Shown here one piece after another: positions 4,696 through 6,103 of a stretch of DNA of 6,103 bases (positions are counted from its first letter, which is position 1; each line of letters opens with the position of its first letter). The position numbers and the translations under genes were made by a program. Under the pieces are notes generated by a model. It did not search any database, was not told the origin of the DNA, and worked only from the letters and a program-made list of their open reading frames with translations. Location of the stretch: positions 1-6,103 of the forward strand of contig JAJQFX010000224.1 of assembly GCA_021200895.1 (NCBI GenBank). Reading direction: 5' to 3'. Source of the DNA: Clostridiales bacterium. GTDB lineage: Bacteria; Bacillota; Clostridia; Oscillospirales; Oscillospiraceae.

Positions 4696-5547
4696 TCAGC
4701 CCAACTTGCGCTCCGCCGCCTCGACGACGTGGCGCACCAGCACCGAGTTGGTGACGGTGCCCACCCCGCCGGGGACGGGGGTGATGGCGGAGACGATGCC
4801 CTCCGCCTCGTCAAAGCGGACGTCGCCCCGGAGCTTGCCGTCCGGGCCGACGTGGATGCCCACGTCCACCACGGTCTGGCCGGGGCGGAGGCAGTCCCCG
4901 CCGATGGCGCCCATCCGCCCCATGGCCACCACCACCACGTCCGCCTCCCGGCAGACGGCGGCCAAATCCTGCGTGCGGCTGTTGCACATGGTCACGGTGG
5001 CGTTGCGCCGGTCCAGCAGCATGGCGGCAGGCTTCCCCACCACCAGGCTCCGGCCCACCACCGTCACCCGCCTGCCGGACAGGGGAACTTGGTAGAAGTC
5101 CAAAATCTCCGCGCAGGCCTGGGCAGTGCAGGGGGCGAAGCCGGTGGCCGCACCGGTGAACACCCCGGCCAGGCTCAGGTCGGTGATGCCGTCCACATCC
5201 TTCTCCGGGGCCAGGGCGGCGCGAATCACGCTGTCGTCCATGGTCTTGGGCAGGGGGCGGAACAGGAGGCAGCCGTGGATGGCGCTGTCCCGGTTCACTT
5301 CATCAATCACGGCCAGCAGCGCCTCCTGGGTGGCGTCGGCGCTCAGCAGAAATTGCCGCACCGCCACCCCCACGGCGGCGCAGCGCTTCATGACCCCCCG
5401 CTCGTAGCTCAGGTCGTCGGGGCGCTCCCCCACCCGGATGATGGCCAGCTGGGGGGCAACGCCCTTCGCTTGCAGCGCGGCGCAGCGGGCGGCGGAGTTC
5501 TCGTTCATGGCGGCCACGACAGGCCCGCCTTTCAGCAGTATCGGCAT
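4696..5547 (-). CDS. folD: FolD-family methylenetetrahydrofolate dehydrogenase, cyclohydrolase site altered
   Basis: Cytosolic one-carbon enzyme of 283 residues, normal length for FolD, which normally oxidises 5,10-methylene-THF to methenyl-THF and hydrolyses this to 10-formyl-THF. Recognised by PEKDVDG (114-120), the nucleotide-site motif VVGRSLVVGKP (163-173), ATVTMCNSRT (183-192) and the C-terminal ITPVPGGVGTVTN (255-267). Aligned without gaps to E. coli FolD, with a constant offset of two, Tyr48 matches Tyr50 and Asp119 matches Asp121. The catalytic Lys54 is replaced by Val52 and Gln98 by Phe96, and the usual PCTP is PCTA (139-142). Loss of the Lys abolishes cyclohydrolase activity in studied FolD/MTHFD enzymes, so this one is probably dehydrogenase only (inference). 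Start set by AAGGAAG (5554-5560), six bases from the ATG. fchA lies 34 bp upstream in the same operon and could supply the missing step. Confidence 0.93.
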   Translation of the reverse strand: MPILLKGGPVVAAMNENSAARCAALQAKGVAPQLAIIRVGERPDDLSYERGVMKRCAAVGVAVRQFLLSADATQEALLAVIDEVNRDSAIHGCLLFRPLPKTMDDSVIRAALAPEKDVDGITDLSLAGVFTGAATGFAPCTAQACAEILDFYQVPLSGRRVTVVGRSLVVGKPAAMLLDRRNATVTMCNSRTQDLAAVCREADVVVVAMGRMGAIGGDCLRPGQTVVDVGIHVGPDGKLRGDVRFDEAEGIVSAITPVPGGVGTVTNSVLVRHVVEAAERKLG

Positions 5548-5581
5548 GGGAATCTTCCTTTTCTGTCAAATTTGCGGGTGG

Positions 5582-6103
5582 TCACTTTAGCCGGCCCATC
5601 ACGTCCTGGAACACCTTGTCCGCCCGGGGGCACCAGGTTGCCAGCAGTTCCTCCGCCTCCCGGTTCAGGCTGTCCGCCTTGGCCCGGTTGGCCATGGAGC
5701 GGGTGTTGATGAACACGTTCAGGCTGGCTCCCTGGAGAGCGGCCTTGCAGCAGGCTGCGGCCACCCCCGCGTCGGACACCGCCATGACGCTGCCCTTGAC
5801 GGCATACGCCTCGATGAGGGAGATGGCCTTGCAGCAGGTGCGCATAATGTCCATGGGGACGGCGCAGGCCCCGTCCAGGGCCTCTTCCATCACGGCAGCC
5901 TTGTGGGTCTGCTCCTCTGGGGTAGCGGAGGGGAGGCCATAGGCTTTGGACAGGGGGGCGAAGGCCTCCGCGTCGGCGGTGACCAGCTCCTCCAGCCGGG
6001 CCCGGAGGGCGGCGGCCTCCCGGTTCAGCTGCTGCATCTCCTCCTCCACGGCGGCGTATTTTTTCTTGCCCACGGTGAGGCTGCCCACCATGTTGCCCCA
6101 GTA
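5582..6103 (-). CDS. fchA: Methenyl-THF cyclohydrolase / formimino-THF cyclodeaminase family protein, C-terminal part (5' end beyond window)
   Basis: Cytosolic folate enzyme of the FTCD_C/FchA family. Members either hydrolyse methenyl-THF to 10-formyl-THF or deaminate formimino-THF. The last 173 residues are present; the frame stays open to the right edge. It reads WGNMVGSLTVGKKKY near the visible start, then a helix rich in Glu and Ala, TADAEAFAPLSKAYGLP, AVPMDIMRTCCKAI, and the strong family block SDAGVAAACCKAALQG followed by ASLNVFINTRSM. The usual length is about 205-210, so about 35 N-terminal residues are missing, including the Gly-rich PAPGGGS region. The internal ATG at 6091 is not the start, because the reading frame and family similarity continue beyond it. 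The gene ends 34 bp before folD, which supports co-transcription. Without histidine-degradation genes in view, a cyclohydrolase role paired with FolD is more likely than cyclodeaminase (inference). Confidence 0.92.
   Translation of the reverse strand, partial: YWGNMVGSLTVGKKKYAAVEEEMQQLNREAAALRARLEELVTADAEAFAPLSKAYGLPSATPEEQTHKAAVMEEALDGACAVPMDIMRTCCKAISLIEAYAVKGSVMAVSDAGVAAACCKAALQGASLNVFINTRSMANRAKADSLNREAEELLATWCPRADKVFQDVMGRLK

Noticed and set aside
4630..5709. A 359-codon plus-strand open frame opposite folD and fchA
   Set aside because: Its translation is dominated by His, Gly, Ala and Pro in the pattern produced by reading GC-rich codons on the wrong strand. It has no ribosome site and no recognisable domain, and folD and fchA on the other strand are clear.
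5582..6091. fchA as a complete short gene starting at the ATG at 6091
   Set aside because: The frame stays open to the window edge, with conserved-looking residues (WGN) before that Met, and the family needs about 35 more N-terminal residues including a Gly-rich motif.

Overview
The window reads as chromosomal DNA from a GC-rich, Gram-positive anaerobe of the Clostridia. The Oscillospiraceae / gut-Clostridia type is the best guess (inference). The pointers are strong AGGAGG ribosome sites, a PrsA-type acidic lipoprotein with an LAAC lipobox, a YwaF-family membrane protein, bioY behind a BirA-type operator, an fchA-folD pair, and a small intergenic repeat built on CACCCCTC ends. No rRNA, tRNA, CRISPR, transposase or phage gene was seen.

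Layout. At the left edge, on the minus strand, is the N-terminal two thirds of glyceraldehyde-3-phosphate dehydrogenase (gap, cut by the window edge) with a near-consensus promoter. A 302-bp divergent intergenic region separates it from a plus-strand lipoprotein gene (950-2236). That protein looks like a PrsA-type foldase whose parts are in permuted order: the bulk of the parvulin domain comes first, the SurA/PrsA N-terminal domain second, and the opening strand of the parvulin domain is the extreme C terminus. Next comes a two-gene plus-strand operon (2410-3593): an HD-domain hydrolase and a multi-pass YwaF/TMEM164-like membrane protein, 5 bp apart. A 387-bp intergenic region follows, holding a MITE-like 162-bp element and a strong terminator.

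The right part is all on the minus strand. The biotin ECF-transporter component bioY (3981-4556) has a consensus promoter whose -35 box lies inside a palindromic BirA-type operator. Upstream of it lie folD (4696-5547) and the C-terminal part of fchA (5582-6103, cut by the right edge), which form a one-carbon/folate operon. The FolD lacks two of the three residues linked to cyclohydrolase activity while keeping the NADP-site signature. FchA, a dedicated methenyl-THF cyclohydrolase/cyclodeaminase-family protein, is encoded just upstream, so the two may split a job that a bifunctional FolD does alone.

The observations most worth a second look are the apparently circularly permuted foldase and the FolD/FchA division of labour. 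The BirA operator directly after folD and the inverted-repeat element come next.
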